Origin: an uncultured Ruminococcus sp.
GTDB lineage: Bacteria > Bacillota > Clostridia > Oscillospirales > Acutalibacteraceae
Assembly (NCBI GenBank): GCA_902765625.1
Contig: CACXAO010000010.1
Span: 22,400 to 86,399, forward strand
Direction: 5' to 3'
Length of the DNA: 64,000 bases
In this document: piece by piece, positions 17,490 through 25,752 of the stretch
Layout of the letters: each line of letters begins with the position of its first letter
Numbering within the stretch: position 1 is the stretch's first letter
Made by a program: the position numbers and the translations under genes
The notes under the pieces: generated by a model
What the model was told of the DNA's origin: nothing
Seen by the model: only the letters and a program-made list of their open reading frames with translations
The model's database searches: none

Positions 17490-19142
17490 TTACTCGATGC
17501 TGAGGATGAAGTAGTAAACGGGCTGGTCGCCTTTGACGAGAGATACGTCGGCGCGTGAACCGAACTTATCCTGAAGCTCGTCAAACGCCTTCTGAGCGTC
17601 CTCCTCCTCGATGTCCTCGCCGTAAATCAGTGTGATGAACGAGGTGTCGCGGGTAACCATGCTCTTTGCGAGCTTTACGAGAGCCTTGACGGCGCTCTTC
17701 TCGGTGATGGTGAGCTTGCCGTTCTGGAGAGCGATGATGTCGCCTTCCTTGATCTTCCTGCCGCCGAACTCGCTGTTGCGCGCCGCGAAGGTGACAAGAC
17801 CGGTGTCTACGTTATGAGCCGCGTCCATCATCAGCTGAGCGTTGCTCTCCGCTGAGATCTCGGGGTCAAAGTTGAGCAGCGCGGTCATGCCCTGGGGAAT
17901 GGTACGTGTGGGAACGATGATAACGTTTCTGTCGGTAACCATGGGCACGGTCTGCTGAGCCGCAAGAATGATGTTCTTGTTGTTGGGCAGCACGATTACG
18001 TTCTTTGCCGGAGTCGCGAGAACTGCCTCGTAAATATCGTCTGTGCTGGGGTTCATGCTCTGTCCGCCCGAAACAACGTTTATGCAGCCAAGCTCCTTAA
18101 AGAGGTTCTTCATGCCCTCGCCTGCCGCTACAGCGACAAATCCGATATCCTCGGTAGGCTCGGCGAACTCGAACTTCTCCTTCTTAGCCTTCTTGGACTT
18201 CTTGCTTGCCTTTTTGGCGTTCTTATGCTGCTCCTTCATGTTCTCGACCTTGACAGCCAGAAGCTGACCGTAGGTAAGACCCTTTTCGAGAACAACGTTG
18301 GGGGTTTCGGTGTGAACGTGAACCTTGATGATCTCCTCGTCGTTGACTACGACTACGCAGTCGCCGATGGTCTGTAAATATGTGCGAAGGTCGTCGGGCT
18401 CGAGAGTGCACTCGGTATCTCTGCCGACGATGATTTCCGTGCAGTAGGTGAACTCGATGTCGTCGTCGAACTCAGCGGCGGCGCTCTCGAAGGTATCTAC
18501 AGTGGGAGCGCTCGTCTCCTCGTAGGGAACGACCTCTCCGTCGCGGAAGAAGCTGAGCATGCCCTCGAAGATCGTGCAAAGACCCTTGCCGCCCGCGTCT
18601 ACCACGCCCGCCTTTTTGAGAACGGGGAGAAGCTCGGGAGTAAGAGCAAGCGCGTCGTTAGCCTTGTTGACGATCGTCTGCCATACAAACAGCGCGTTGT
18701 GGTTGTCCTTTGAAGCCTCAACGCCTGCCTCGTAAGCCATGCGGGCTACCGTGAGGATAGTACCCTCGGCAGGCTTGGTGACAGCCTTGTAGGCTGCGTC
18801 AACGCCGATTCCGAGAGCAGCGGCAATGTTTTTGCCGTTGACCTCCTCCATGCCCTTGAGACCCTGACCGAAGCCGCGGAACAGAATCGAGGTGATAACG
18901 CCGGAGTTTCCTCTCGCGCCGCGAAGCATTGCCTTAGCCGCAAGCTCCGCAACCTCGCCGGCGTTTGTGCTCTCGCAGTCCTCAAGAGCCTTAGCCGCCG
19001 CCATCACGGTCATCGACATGTTTGTGCCGGTATCGCCGTCTGGCACCGGGAAGATATTGAGATCGTTAATATGGTTCTTCTGAGCGCTGATATTGTGGGC
19101 GCCTGAAATTATCGCCTGCTTTAACATCTCACCGTTAATCAT
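17490..19142 (-). CDS. fakA: FakA-type DAK2/DegV-linked fatty acid kinase (YloV family)
   Basis: Proteins of this family phosphorylate fatty acids presented by a FakB (DegV) partner, feeding exogenous fatty acids into phospholipid synthesis. The N-terminal DhaL/DAK2 nucleotide domain carries the metal motif PVPDGDTGTN at residues 32-41. A middle domain and a C-terminal DAK1-like domain follow, with a Lys-rich linker (KKASKKSKKAKKEK) between them. A GTG at 19151 is too close to the AAGGA site, so the ATG at 19142 (MINGEMLKQ, 550 residues) is chosen. Its position just upstream of recG matches the yloV-recG neighbourhood of Bacillota. No fakB is in the window. Confidence 0.88.
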   Translation of the reverse strand: MINGEMLKQAIISGAHNISAQKNHINDLNIFPVPDGDTGTNMSMTVMAAAKALEDCESTNAGEVAELAAKAMLRGARGNSGVITSILFRGFGQGLKGMEEVNGKNIAAALGIGVDAAYKAVTKPAEGTILTVARMAYEAGVEASKDNHNALFVWQTIVNKANDALALTPELLPVLKKAGVVDAGGKGLCTIFEGMLSFFRDGEVVPYEETSAPTVDTFESAAAEFDDDIEFTYCTEIIVGRDTECTLEPDDLRTYLQTIGDCVVVVNDEEIIKVHVHTETPNVVLEKGLTYGQLLAVKVENMKEQHKNAKKASKKSKKAKKEKFEFAEPTEDIGFVAVAAGEGMKNLFKELGCINVVSGGQSMNPSTDDIYEAVLATPAKNVIVLPNNKNIILAAQQTVPMVTDRNVIIVPTRTIPQGMTALLNFDPEISAESNAQLMMDAAHNVDTGLVTFAARNSEFGGRKIKEGDIIALQNGKLTITEKSAVKALVKLAKSMVTRDTSFITLIYGEDIEEEDAQKAFDELQDKFGSRADVSLVKGDQPVYYFILSIE

Positions 19143-19196
19143 AAGCTGCACGTCCTTTTTGTAAACTAAGAAAATGACATTCTTTCAAACATACCT

Positions 19197-19225
19197 ATTA
19201 TACAAGATTTCTGCAAAATTTTCAA
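19197..19225 (-). promoter_or_regulatory. promoter of fakA
   Basis: The minus strand reads TTGAAA, a 17-nt spacer and a perfect TATAAT, about 55 nt before the fakA ATG. Confidence 0.75.
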
Positions 19226-19269
19226 TAGTCAAAACAGATATTAATCCTATTTTTCTTATTAAAATTTTA

Positions 19270-20043
19270 TTATTCTATGCGCAAACTTTCAGAAGTCAGG
19301 CACTTTCCGCTTTTGTCATCGATCTCAAACAGCGCCGCCTCTATTCTGCAGTCGCCCTCTGCCTGCTCAAACCGCCCGGGAAGCTTGGTTTTCAGGCGGT
19401 TGATGATGATCTCGGTCTTTACCCCGAGGACGGAGTGGATAACGCCCGTCATGCCGACGTCGGTGATGTAGCCGGTTCCTTTGGGAAGAACCTGCGCGTC
19501 GGAGGTCTGAACGTGGGTGTGGGTGCCGAACACCGCCGAGACCCTGCCGTCGAGATAATACCCCATCGCGCGCTTTTCGCTGGTGGTTTCGGCGTGAAAG
19601 TCGACGATGATTATCCTGCTCTCAGCCTGCGAAAGCATTCTGTCTGCGCACTCGAAGGCGTTTTCAAGCCCCTCCTCCATGCCGAGGTTGCCCATGAGGT
19701 TGACGAGCGTGATAACACGCCTGCCGGTATCGATATTTATAATGCCCTTGCCGGGCGTGGTTTTTGACGGGAAATTCGCCGGGCGGACTATGAACGGGCT
19801 TTCGTCGAGCAGATCGTAGACCTCCCTGCGGCGGAAGGAGTGGTTGCCCAGAGTGATCGCGTCGACTCCGCTGTCAAAGAGATACTGCGCCGACAGCGGC
19901 GTGATACCGTTGCCGTCGGCTGAGTTTTCGCCGTTGCAGATCACAAAATCGACTCCGTGGAACCGCTTGAGCGACGGCAGCTTTGAGCGCAAAAAGCGGC
20001 ACCCTACGCCGCCGACCACGTCGCCGATACATAATATTCGCAT
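19270..20043 (-). CDS. ymdB: YmdB-like metallophosphoesterase (2',3'-cyclic nucleotide phosphodiesterase family)
   Basis: This small cytoplasmic calcineurin-like phosphoesterase affects biofilm and motility choice in Bacillus. The 257 residues include the metal-binding motifs GDVVG (Asp8), NGENSADGNG (Glu39, Asn40), LGNH (Asn67, His68), DFHAE and GTHTHVQTSD. The ribosome site AAAGGAGG is strong. The gene lies between fakA and a heptamer-ended repeat element, and no clear sigma-A promoter is seen directly upstream, so it may be read from yqfC-yqfD. Confidence 0.88.
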   Translation of the reverse strand: MRILCIGDVVGGVGCRFLRSKLPSLKRFHGVDFVICNGENSADGNGITPLSAQYLFDSGVDAITLGNHSFRRREVYDLLDESPFIVRPANFPSKTTPGKGIINIDTGRRVITLVNLMGNLGMEEGLENAFECADRMLSQAESRIIIVDFHAETTSEKRAMGYYLDGRVSAVFGTHTHVQTSDAQVLPKGTGYITDVGMTGVIHSVLGVKTEIIINRLKTKLPGRFEQAEGDCRIEAALFEIDDKSGKCLTSESLRIE

Positions 20044-20062
20044 AAAAAACCTCCTTTTATCA

Positions 20063-20251
20063 GAGTGGAGTGTTGAGATTTAAGAGTGGAGAGTTGAGAG
20101 TGGAGAGTTGAGTTAAGGTTGCGCAGACAGCGCGGACTGTAAATATAAATCGGCGCCCGACTGAATCAATATTGCGCGTTACTTTTCCGCAAAAATCGGG
20201 TGCGGGCAGCGCCCGCCATTCGCTTCACTCTTAACTCTAAACTCTTAACTC
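20063..20251. repeat. inverted-repeat element with heptamer ends (copy 1)
   Basis: This intergenic element is about 189 bp. Its left end is seven consecutive heptamers (GAGTGGA, GTGTTGA, GATTTAA, GAGTGGA, GAGTTGA, GAGTGGA, GAGTTGA). Its right end (20224-20251) is four heptamers of complementary type (TTCACTC, TTAACTC, TAAACTC, TTAACTC). Inside, 20197-20220 holds a GC-rich hairpin (GCGGGC, AGC loop, GCCCGC) that recurs exactly at 29040-29063. It lies between ymdB and yqfD. No ORF is inside, so it resembles a non-autonomous, MITE-like element. Confidence 0.85.
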
Positions 20252-20273
20252 TGAAAATAATTATACCACAAGC

Positions 20274-21452
20274 TCAGTCCTCTGTCACGCTGAATTCGGC
20301 GGTTTGCGCGATATTTTCATTAAAAACACAGTTGAACTCGCAGGAATAGCCGTTTTCGTCCTCGTTCACAACGAATTTGCGGCTGACAGGACGGCTGTCA
20401 GGCTTCGAAAACGCCTCGTAGAGCAGCTCTGCGTTGCGGAAGATCTCGCTCGCCGAGGCTTCGTTTGTCGCGGCGCGGCACATCTCAAGCTCACGCGTGG
20501 TCTCAACGCTCGTTCCCACAGGCAAAACGGTTCCGTTGAGCACAAGCGAACGGTCGCGCACGGTCACCGCACGGTGATCAAAGCTGCCGAAGCTAAGCGA
20601 CAGCGGCATTTCGAACCAGAGGAATTTCAGCCGCGTACGGTCTATTTTATTTTCTGTTAAGGAATAATAACTGTAGCTTTTCAGGATTTTTAATTCTCTT
20701 TTAGAAATAACATCAGCGTAGATATCCGCGTCGGCGTGCATATAGCGCACACCGCCCTGCTTTGTGGGGTTGAAGCCGCTCACGATCAGCTCGCCTGCCG
20801 CAACTCCGCTGCCCTCCTTGACCGCCGCGAAACCCTCGCGAACCTTGAGCTTTGTGATAACGCCGTCCGCCTTTGCCACTACGTTGCACGGCTCCATGCT
20901 CTGTATCTCGGGCTTCTGAGCCTTTTGGCGAACCTCCACGTCGGCGGTGCAGCCCATCAGGTTGACGCTGACCCACGTTATGCCGTCAAGCTCGCGCAGC
21001 AGGTTGCGTTCAATCGGCTCCACGTCGAGATCGCCGAGGTACGTGCCGACCGAAATTCCGTTTTCGGCAAGAACGCGGCGTATGTGCTGCTCGCTCAGGC
21101 TGTCCGCGCCGAGCACGCGGTACGACCACAAAAACTGCGAGAGCACTCCGACCGCGACCGCGCCGAGTACCGCGCCTGCAGCAAGACCGTACCTGCCGCG
21201 GTACCTGCGCAGCACAAACGGAAGTCCTCTGCGGCGGTTGACCCTCAGCCTGACCCTCGCTCTGCGCGCAAGCGGACGGATACGGCGGTAATCCGAAACC
21301 GACATGATTCCGCCGACTCCGCCCTCGACGGGACGCGGATCTGCGATATTTACCCCTCTCACGGCGGCGAGATTCAGCAGCCGCTCGGGGAACCTGCCCG
21401 TCGCGGTAAAACCGACATAGCCGCGGAACCATCTGACAACTCCGACCAACAT
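20274..21452 (-). CDS. yqfD: YqfD, sporulation protein
   Basis: This stage-IV-type sporulation membrane protein of unknown biochemistry is conserved in spore-formers. The 392 residues begin with VGVVRWFRGYVGF and contain a basic stretch (RRARVRLRVNRRRGLPFVLRRYRGR). One membrane helix at about 90-110 and a long extracytoplasmic part with the conserved YLGDLD and GITWVSVNLMG segments follow. It lies 9 nt after yqfC, and GAGG is 7 nt before the ATG. The phoH and ybeY genes that often follow in other genomes are absent here; a repeat element and ymdB are found instead. Confidence 0.9.
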   Translation of the reverse strand: MLVGVVRWFRGYVGFTATGRFPERLLNLAAVRGVNIADPRPVEGGVGGIMSVSDYRRIRPLARRARVRLRVNRRRGLPFVLRRYRGRYGLAAGAVLGAVAVGVLSQFLWSYRVLGADSLSEQHIRRVLAENGISVGTYLGDLDVEPIERNLLRELDGITWVSVNLMGCTADVEVRQKAQKPEIQSMEPCNVVAKADGVITKLKVREGFAAVKEGSGVAAGELIVSGFNPTKQGGVRYMHADADIYADVISKRELKILKSYSYYSLTENKIDRTRLKFLWFEMPLSLSFGSFDHRAVTVRDRSLVLNGTVLPVGTSVETTRELEMCRAATNEASASEIFRNAELLYEAFSKPDSRPVSRKFVVNEDENGYSCEFNCVFNENIAQTAEFSVTED

Positions 21453-21461
21453 AGCGCCACC

Positions 21462-21707
21462 TCAGCTGATAAACTCGATTTTTGTTATGAAGCCCTCGAT
21501 CTCGACGCAGGAGCCTGAGATGCACCGCACGCTCAGACCGCGCCCCTCAAACGAGAGCACCATGCGGCTTGTGCTCACCTTGATATTTCCGGTTTCGTAA
21601 AGCAAAATACCTGTGGAACCCTCGACGTTTACGCGGCGGTTGCCGCTCATTTCAATCAGCGGCACGGTTCCGAGGTCGAGCTGCACCGCGCTGAGGTTCT
21701 TTTTCAT
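21462..21707 (-). CDS. yqfC: YqfC, small sporulation protein
   Basis: This is an 81-residue beta-rich protein of the YabP/YqfC family, expressed in the mother cell in Bacillus. The sequence LIEMSGNRRVNVEGSTGILLYE is typical. Of two ATGs, 21716 abuts the AAGGAG site, whereas 21707 has it 9 nt upstream, so 21707 (MKKNLSAVQ) is preferred. It forms an operon with yqfD and is divergent from ylbJ across 82 nt, suggesting a shared sporulation control region. Confidence 0.9.
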   Translation of the reverse strand: MKKNLSAVQLDLGTVPLIEMSGNRRVNVEGSTGILLYETGNIKVSTSRMVLSFEGRGLSVRCISGSCVEIEGFITKIEFIS

Positions 21708-21789
21708 TAAAGCCATCTCCTTTTCGGGGCGTTTTGCCCCTCCGAGAAATATTTATGCGGCGGCGGTCATATATATTAGCGGTGATGTG

Positions 21790-22812
21790 ATGTTTGCACG
21801 GATTTCAACGCGGCGTTTCGGGACTTTGGGCGCGGCTTTGGCGGCGGCAGGCTGCTTTATGCTGATGGTACTCTTTCCCGAGGGCTGCAAAGAAGGCGCC
21901 GCCGAGGGCATGAACCTCTGCCTGAGCGTGCTCGTTCCCTCGCTGTTCCCGTTCATGGCGGCGGCAGGTCTCGCGGTGAAGCTCGGGCTGTGCAGGTTCG
22001 GCGGCAAAAGGCTTCCGCTGATGCCCGTCATGCTGCTCTCGCTGATCGGCGGCTATCCGGTCGGCGCGAGAGCTGCGGCTGAGATGTACAGAAGCGGTCA
22101 GCTCTCCGAAGCTCAGGCTAAAACCGCCGTTTACTGCTTTGTATGCGCGGGACCGGGCTTTCTGCTCGGTTTCGTCGGCGGAATGTACGGCGGCGAAGCG
22201 GTCGGACTGATTATTTACACGGCTCAGGCTTTGTCGGTTATATTGCTTACAGTCGGCACTAATATTCTTTTTCGGAATAAAGAAACAACCGCCGCCGCGC
22301 CCGGATTTACTCCTCTGCCCTTTGGCACGGCGCTCGTTGAAGCGACTCACGACGCGGCGGTCAGCATGGTCAGTATCGGCGGTCTGGCGGTGCTGTTCGG
22401 CGCGTTCGGCGGTATTCTCGACTCGGTCATCCCAAACGAGGAGGTCAGGCGGTATCTTGTTTCATCGCTCGAGGTGTGTACCGCCGTGAGACTGCTTGGC
22501 AGCTGCCCGATAGAGTTCTGCGCGTTCGCGGCGGGCTTCGGCGGAGTCTGCGTTCACTTTCAGATTTTTGCCGCGCTCGGCGGACTGAAAATCAACAAGC
22601 TGCTATTTTTCTTTATTCGAATATTGCAAGGTCTGCTCACCGCTCTGCTAAGTCACGTCGGACTGCGGCTTTTCGTCAGAGAAACGGCGGTTTTTTCGAC
22701 GGCAGAGGTGGGCAAGTCCGGATTTTTCGGCGGCAGCGTGCTATCCGGCGCGGCGCTGCTGACAGTCGCGGTGTGCTTTTTGCTTTCACTGCGAAATCAA
22801 CACGGGAGGTAA
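21790..22812 (+). CDS. ylbJ: YlbJ-like sporulation integral membrane protein
   Basis: This 340-residue polytopic membrane protein has nucleoside-transporter-like Gate domains. Motifs such as LIGGYPVGARAAAEMY, FVCAGPGFLLGFVG and the second half LGSCPIEFCAFAAGFGGVCVHFQ match YlbJ, which is needed for spore cortex formation in Bacillus. Reading is open further upstream to 21613, but that part overlaps yqfC antisense. Start candidates are GTG 21787 and ATG 21790; no strong ribosome site is seen. The stop codon overlaps the asnB ribosome site, so the two are co-transcribed. Confidence 0.85.
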   Translation: MFARISTRRFGTLGAALAAAGCFMLMVLFPEGCKEGAAEGMNLCLSVLVPSLFPFMAAAGLAVKLGLCRFGGKRLPLMPVMLLSLIGGYPVGARAAAEMYRSGQLSEAQAKTAVYCFVCAGPGFLLGFVGGMYGGEAVGLIIYTAQALSVILLTVGTNILFRNKETTAAAPGFTPLPFGTALVEATHDAAVSMVSIGGLAVLFGAFGGILDSVIPNEEVRRYLVSSLEVCTAVRLLGSCPIEFCAFAAGFGGVCVHFQIFAALGGLKINKLLFFFIRILQGLLTALLSHVGLRLFVRETAVFSTAEVGKSGFFGGSVLSGAALLTVAVCFLLSLRNQHGR

Positions 22813-22817
22813 TTTTT

Positions 22818-24653
22818 ATGTGCGGAATCGCGGGATGGATTGAAAAGGATTGTATGATGACGGAGAGGCGCGACAGGCTGCAGGCTATGTCCGAAACGCT
22901 TGAGCGGCGCGGCCCCGACGAAAACGGTATGTACCTAAACGGCGGCGCTGCTCTGATTCACCGCAGGCTCGTCGTCATTGACCGCGAAAACGGCAAGCAG
23001 CCGATGGCGGCTCGTCACGGCGACTCGACCTACGTTATCGTCTACAACGGCGAGCTTTACAACACTGCCGAGCTGCGCGATGAACTGCGCTCAAAAGGCT
23101 TTCACTTCCGCGGTCACAGCGACACCGAGGTCGTGCTCAAGGCGTTTATTCAGTACGGCGAGCGGTGCCCCGAAAAGCTGAACGGAATCTTCGCCTTCGC
23201 AGTTTTCAACACGCGCGACAGGACGCTTTTTCTCTGCCGCGACAAAATCGGCGTTAAACCGCTGTTTTATCACGAATACGACGGCGGTCTTGTCTTTGGC
23301 TCCGAGATAAAAGCCCTGCTCGCAAGCGGCGTTGTCAGACCGCGTATCGACGAACAGGGCTTGAACGAGATATTCTTCCTCGGTCCCGCGAGAACTCCCT
23401 CGTGCGGAGTTTTCAAGGGCGTTTTTGAGCTGAACCCCGGCGAGTGCGCCGTCTACAAAAACGGCAGGCTCCGCCGCAGAACGTACTTTGCGATAGAAGC
23501 GCGCGAGCACGGCGAAAACGAAGCCGAGACGATCGAAACCACGCGTTACCTGCTGACCGACGCGATACAGCGGCAGCTCATAAGCGACGTGCCGAGGTGT
23601 CTTTTTCTCTCGGGCGGACTTGACAGCTCGATCATCGTTAAAACCGCCGCGGGCTATCACCGCGAAAACCGCATGGGCCGCGTTCACACCTACTCCGTTG
23701 AGTACCGCGACAACGCTGAGTTCTTTCAAAAGAGCCTGTTTCAGCCGAACTCCGACAGCGACTACATCGGCCTGATGGTCAGGGACGCCGACACGAAGCA
23801 CCGCGAGGTAATCCTCGACAACCGTCTCCTTGCCGACGCGCTTTACGACAGCGTTGAAGCGCGCGATCTGCCGGGTTACGCCGACGTTGACTCGTCGCTC
23901 CTGCTCTTTTGCCGCGAGATCAAAAAGGACTACACCGTCGCGCTCTCGGGCGAATGTGCCGACGAGCTTTTCGGCGGCTACCCGTGGTATCACAACAAGG
24001 ATATCCTCTTTGAGGACTGCTTCCCGTGGTCGCGCAGTCAGGACGTGCGGCGAAAGCTGCTCAAAAAAGGCTTGCTTCCGCGCGGCGAGGAATACGTGCG
24101 GCAGCGTTACCTCGACACGATCTCGATCGCGCCTAAGCTGAGCACTGACAGCCGCCTTGAAGCCAGAATGCGCGAGATGTTTTTTCTGAATTTCTACTGG
24201 TTCATGCAGTGCCTGCTCGAGCGCAAGGATCGCTGCTCGATGTACAGCGGACTTGAGGTGCGCGTGCCGTTCTGCGACTACAGGCTCGTTGAGTACGCCT
24301 ACAACATGCCGTGGAAGCTCAAGGCTTACGGCGGCAGAGAAAAGGGAATCGTGCGCAAGGCGTTTGAGGACATTCTGCCCGAAAAAATCGCGTGGCGCAA
24401 AAAGTCGCCGTACCCCAAAACCCACAATCCGATTTACTTTGAGGAGTGCGCCAAGCGTGTGCGGTTAATTCTGCAAAAGAAAAATATCCTTACCGAAATG
24501 CTCGACAAAGCAGCCGTTGAGGAAATCATCGACCACCCCGAGAGCGTAACAGAGCCGTGGTACGGTCAGCTGATGAAGGCTCCGCAGATTTTGGCGTACA
24601 TCATTGAGCTTGACTGCTGGTTTGAAAAATACGGAGTTGAAATCGCGGCGTGA
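22818..24653 (+). CDS. asnB: Asparagine synthetase (glutamine-hydrolysing)
   Basis: This enzyme makes asparagine from aspartate, glutamine and ATP. It has 611 residues. Cys2 (MCGIAGW) is the glutaminase nucleophile after Met removal. The N-terminal Ntn domain shows RGPDENG, RLVVID and YNGELYN. The synthetase domain shows the ATP-PP motif SGGLDS at 265-270 and SGECADELFGGYPW. GGGAGG lies 8 nt before the ATG. It starts 5 nt after ylbJ, an unusual pairing of a sporulation gene with amino-acid synthesis. A role in amidating another substrate, as some AsnB paralogues have, cannot be excluded. Confidence 0.93.
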   Translation: MCGIAGWIEKDCMMTERRDRLQAMSETLERRGPDENGMYLNGGAALIHRRLVVIDRENGKQPMAARHGDSTYVIVYNGELYNTAELRDELRSKGFHFRGHSDTEVVLKAFIQYGERCPEKLNGIFAFAVFNTRDRTLFLCRDKIGVKPLFYHEYDGGLVFGSEIKALLASGVVRPRIDEQGLNEIFFLGPARTPSCGVFKGVFELNPGECAVYKNGRLRRRTYFAIEAREHGENEAETIETTRYLLTDAIQRQLISDVPRCLFLSGGLDSSIIVKTAAGYHRENRMGRVHTYSVEYRDNAEFFQKSLFQPNSDSDYIGLMVRDADTKHREVILDNRLLADALYDSVEARDLPGYADVDSSLLLFCREIKKDYTVALSGECADELFGGYPWYHNKDILFEDCFPWSRSQDVRRKLLKKGLLPRGEEYVRQRYLDTISIAPKLSTDSRLEARMREMFFLNFYWFMQCLLERKDRCSMYSGLEVRVPFCDYRLVEYAYNMPWKLKAYGGREKGIVRKAFEDILPEKIAWRKKSPYPKTHNPIYFEECAKRVRLILQKKNILTEMLDKAAVEEIIDHPESVTEPWYGQLMKAPQILAYIIELDCWFEKYGVEIAA

Positions 24654-24665
24654 TTGTGGTAAAAT
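24637..24665 (+). promoter_or_regulatory. possible internal promoter for the PAP2 gene
   Basis: TTGAAA, a 17-nt spacer and TAAAAT preceded by TGTGG overlap the last codons of asnB and end 28 nt before the PAP2 ATG. Confidence 0.55.
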
Positions 24666-24693
24666 AAACCCGATATCATTCGAGGTTTTGACA

Positions 24694-25194
24694 ATGAACA
24701 GAAAACGTTACGAAACTACCGTGCGGTTCTTCTCCGAGAACAAAATCGCAAACACAATTTTACTGATTATTTACAAGGCGCTGCCGTACATCGTATTTGT
24801 CGCCTACCCTGCGCTGCTGATTTACAAGTTCTTTGAAATCGGCTACGGTATCGAGTGGCAAAAGCTGATTTTGGTGCCGCTCGGCGTGCTTATCCTCGTC
24901 ACTGTGCTCAGGATCGTGATTAACGAGGAACGCCCTTACGAAAAATACGGCATGGACTCCGTCTTTCACAAGAAAACCGTTCACAAAAGTATGCCCAGCC
25001 GCCACACCGCGAGCGCGTACATCATTGCGATGACGTTTTTGAGCGTGAACGTTCCTCTCGGAATAGTCGCGCTGTGCTTTGCATCGATGATCGAGGCTTC
25101 GCGCGTTATGGCAGGCGCGCACTTTATCCGCGACGTTGTGGTAGGCGCGCTGATAGGTATTACCGCAGGCGTGATATTCTATTTTATTCTATAA
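24694..25194 (+). CDS. PAP2-family membrane phosphatase
   Basis: This is a 166-residue membrane protein of the phosphatidate phosphatase/undecaprenyl-pyrophosphatase type. The three PAP2 motifs are readable: a variant first motif ending in ERPYEKYG (Arg instead of Lys at its start), PSRH in MPSRHTASAY, and SRVMAGAHFIRDVVVG. Four to five hydrophobic helices surround them. Reading is open upstream, but GAGG about 9 nt before the ATG at 24694 fixes the start. The substrate is unknown; lipid or polyprenyl phosphates are the likely class. Confidence 0.85.
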   Translation: MNRKRYETTVRFFSENKIANTILLIIYKALPYIVFVAYPALLIYKFFEIGYGIEWQKLILVPLGVLILVTVLRIVINEERPYEKYGMDSVFHKKTVHKSMPSRHTASAYIIAMTFLSVNVPLGIVALCFASMIEASRVMAGAHFIRDVVVGALIGITAGVIFYFIL

Positions 25195-25201
25195 AAAAAA
25201 A

Positions 25202-25235
25202 GAGGTAATGATCGGCAGCAGCCTTTCATTACCTC
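25202..25235. terminator. bidirectional terminator between PAP2 gene and mscL
   Basis: Perfect 10-nt arms (GAGGTAATGA at 25202-25211, its complement at 25226-25235) are followed by nine T on the minus strand and by GATTTTT on the plus strand. It serves two convergent genes. Confidence 0.85.
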
Positions 25236-25253
25236 GATTTTTATGTAAGGATT

Positions 25254-25697
25254 TTATTTCTTTTTCTTGTCAAGTTCGCTGGTGCAGTGCGGGCATCTGG
25301 TAGCCTTGATGTCGATTTCGCTGCAGCAGAACGGGCAGGTCTTGGTCTTGGGAGCTTCCTCGACCTCTTCCTTCTTCTTGAGAGAAGCGAGCTTGTTGAA
25401 GCCCTTGACGATCAGGAAGATGATGAACGCCATGATGATGAAGTTGATGATTGCGGCGATGAACGCGCCGAAATCGATGGGGTTGTCCGCGGGACCCACC
25501 TTGAGCATGCTGGTCATTTCCTCAATGCTCTTGCCTGCGATGGTGCCGATGATGAGATTGATCAGCGGAGTGATAATCTTTTCGCAGAGTGCGGTTACGA
25601 TGGCGTTGAACGCTCCGCCGATCATAACGCCGACTGCGAGGTCGAGCACGTTGCCGCGGCTGATGAATTCCTTGAACTCACCGAAGAATTTTTTCAT
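25254..25697 (-). CDS. mscL: MscL, large-conductance mechanosensitive channel, with C-terminal zinc ribbon
   Basis: This is the emergency osmotic release channel of the cell membrane. The first 110 residues are a normal MscL, with N-terminal MKKFFGEFKEFISRGNVLDLAVGV, TM1 with its Gly-rich gate, and TM2 at about 78-98. The C-terminal helix is followed by a zinc ribbon (C121-x2-C124 and C135-x2-C138) and a Lys tail, making 147 residues. The ribbon is an addition not found in the E. coli protein. It lies 55 nt after tyrS, probably co-transcribed. Confidence 0.94.
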   Translation of the reverse strand: MKKFFGEFKEFISRGNVLDLAVGVMIGGAFNAIVTALCEKIITPLINLIIGTIAGKSIEEMTSMLKVGPADNPIDFGAFIAAIINFIIMAFIIFLIVKGFNKLASLKKKEEVEEAPKTKTCPFCCSEIDIKATRCPHCTSELDKKKK

Positions 25698-25752
25698 TGA
25701 TACTTTCCTTCTTTCCTCTTTTTATAATTAGCAGAAATCTCTGCCTGAAGCC

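Noticed and set aside
22476-22817. 114-codon N-terminal extension of asnB
   Set aside because: AsnB needs Cys2 as nucleophile, and GGGAGG lies directly before ATG 22818; the extension is the out-of-frame end of ylbJ.
23091-24425. 444-codon minus-strand ORF
   Set aside because: Antisense shadow of asnB caused by GC-rich codon use.
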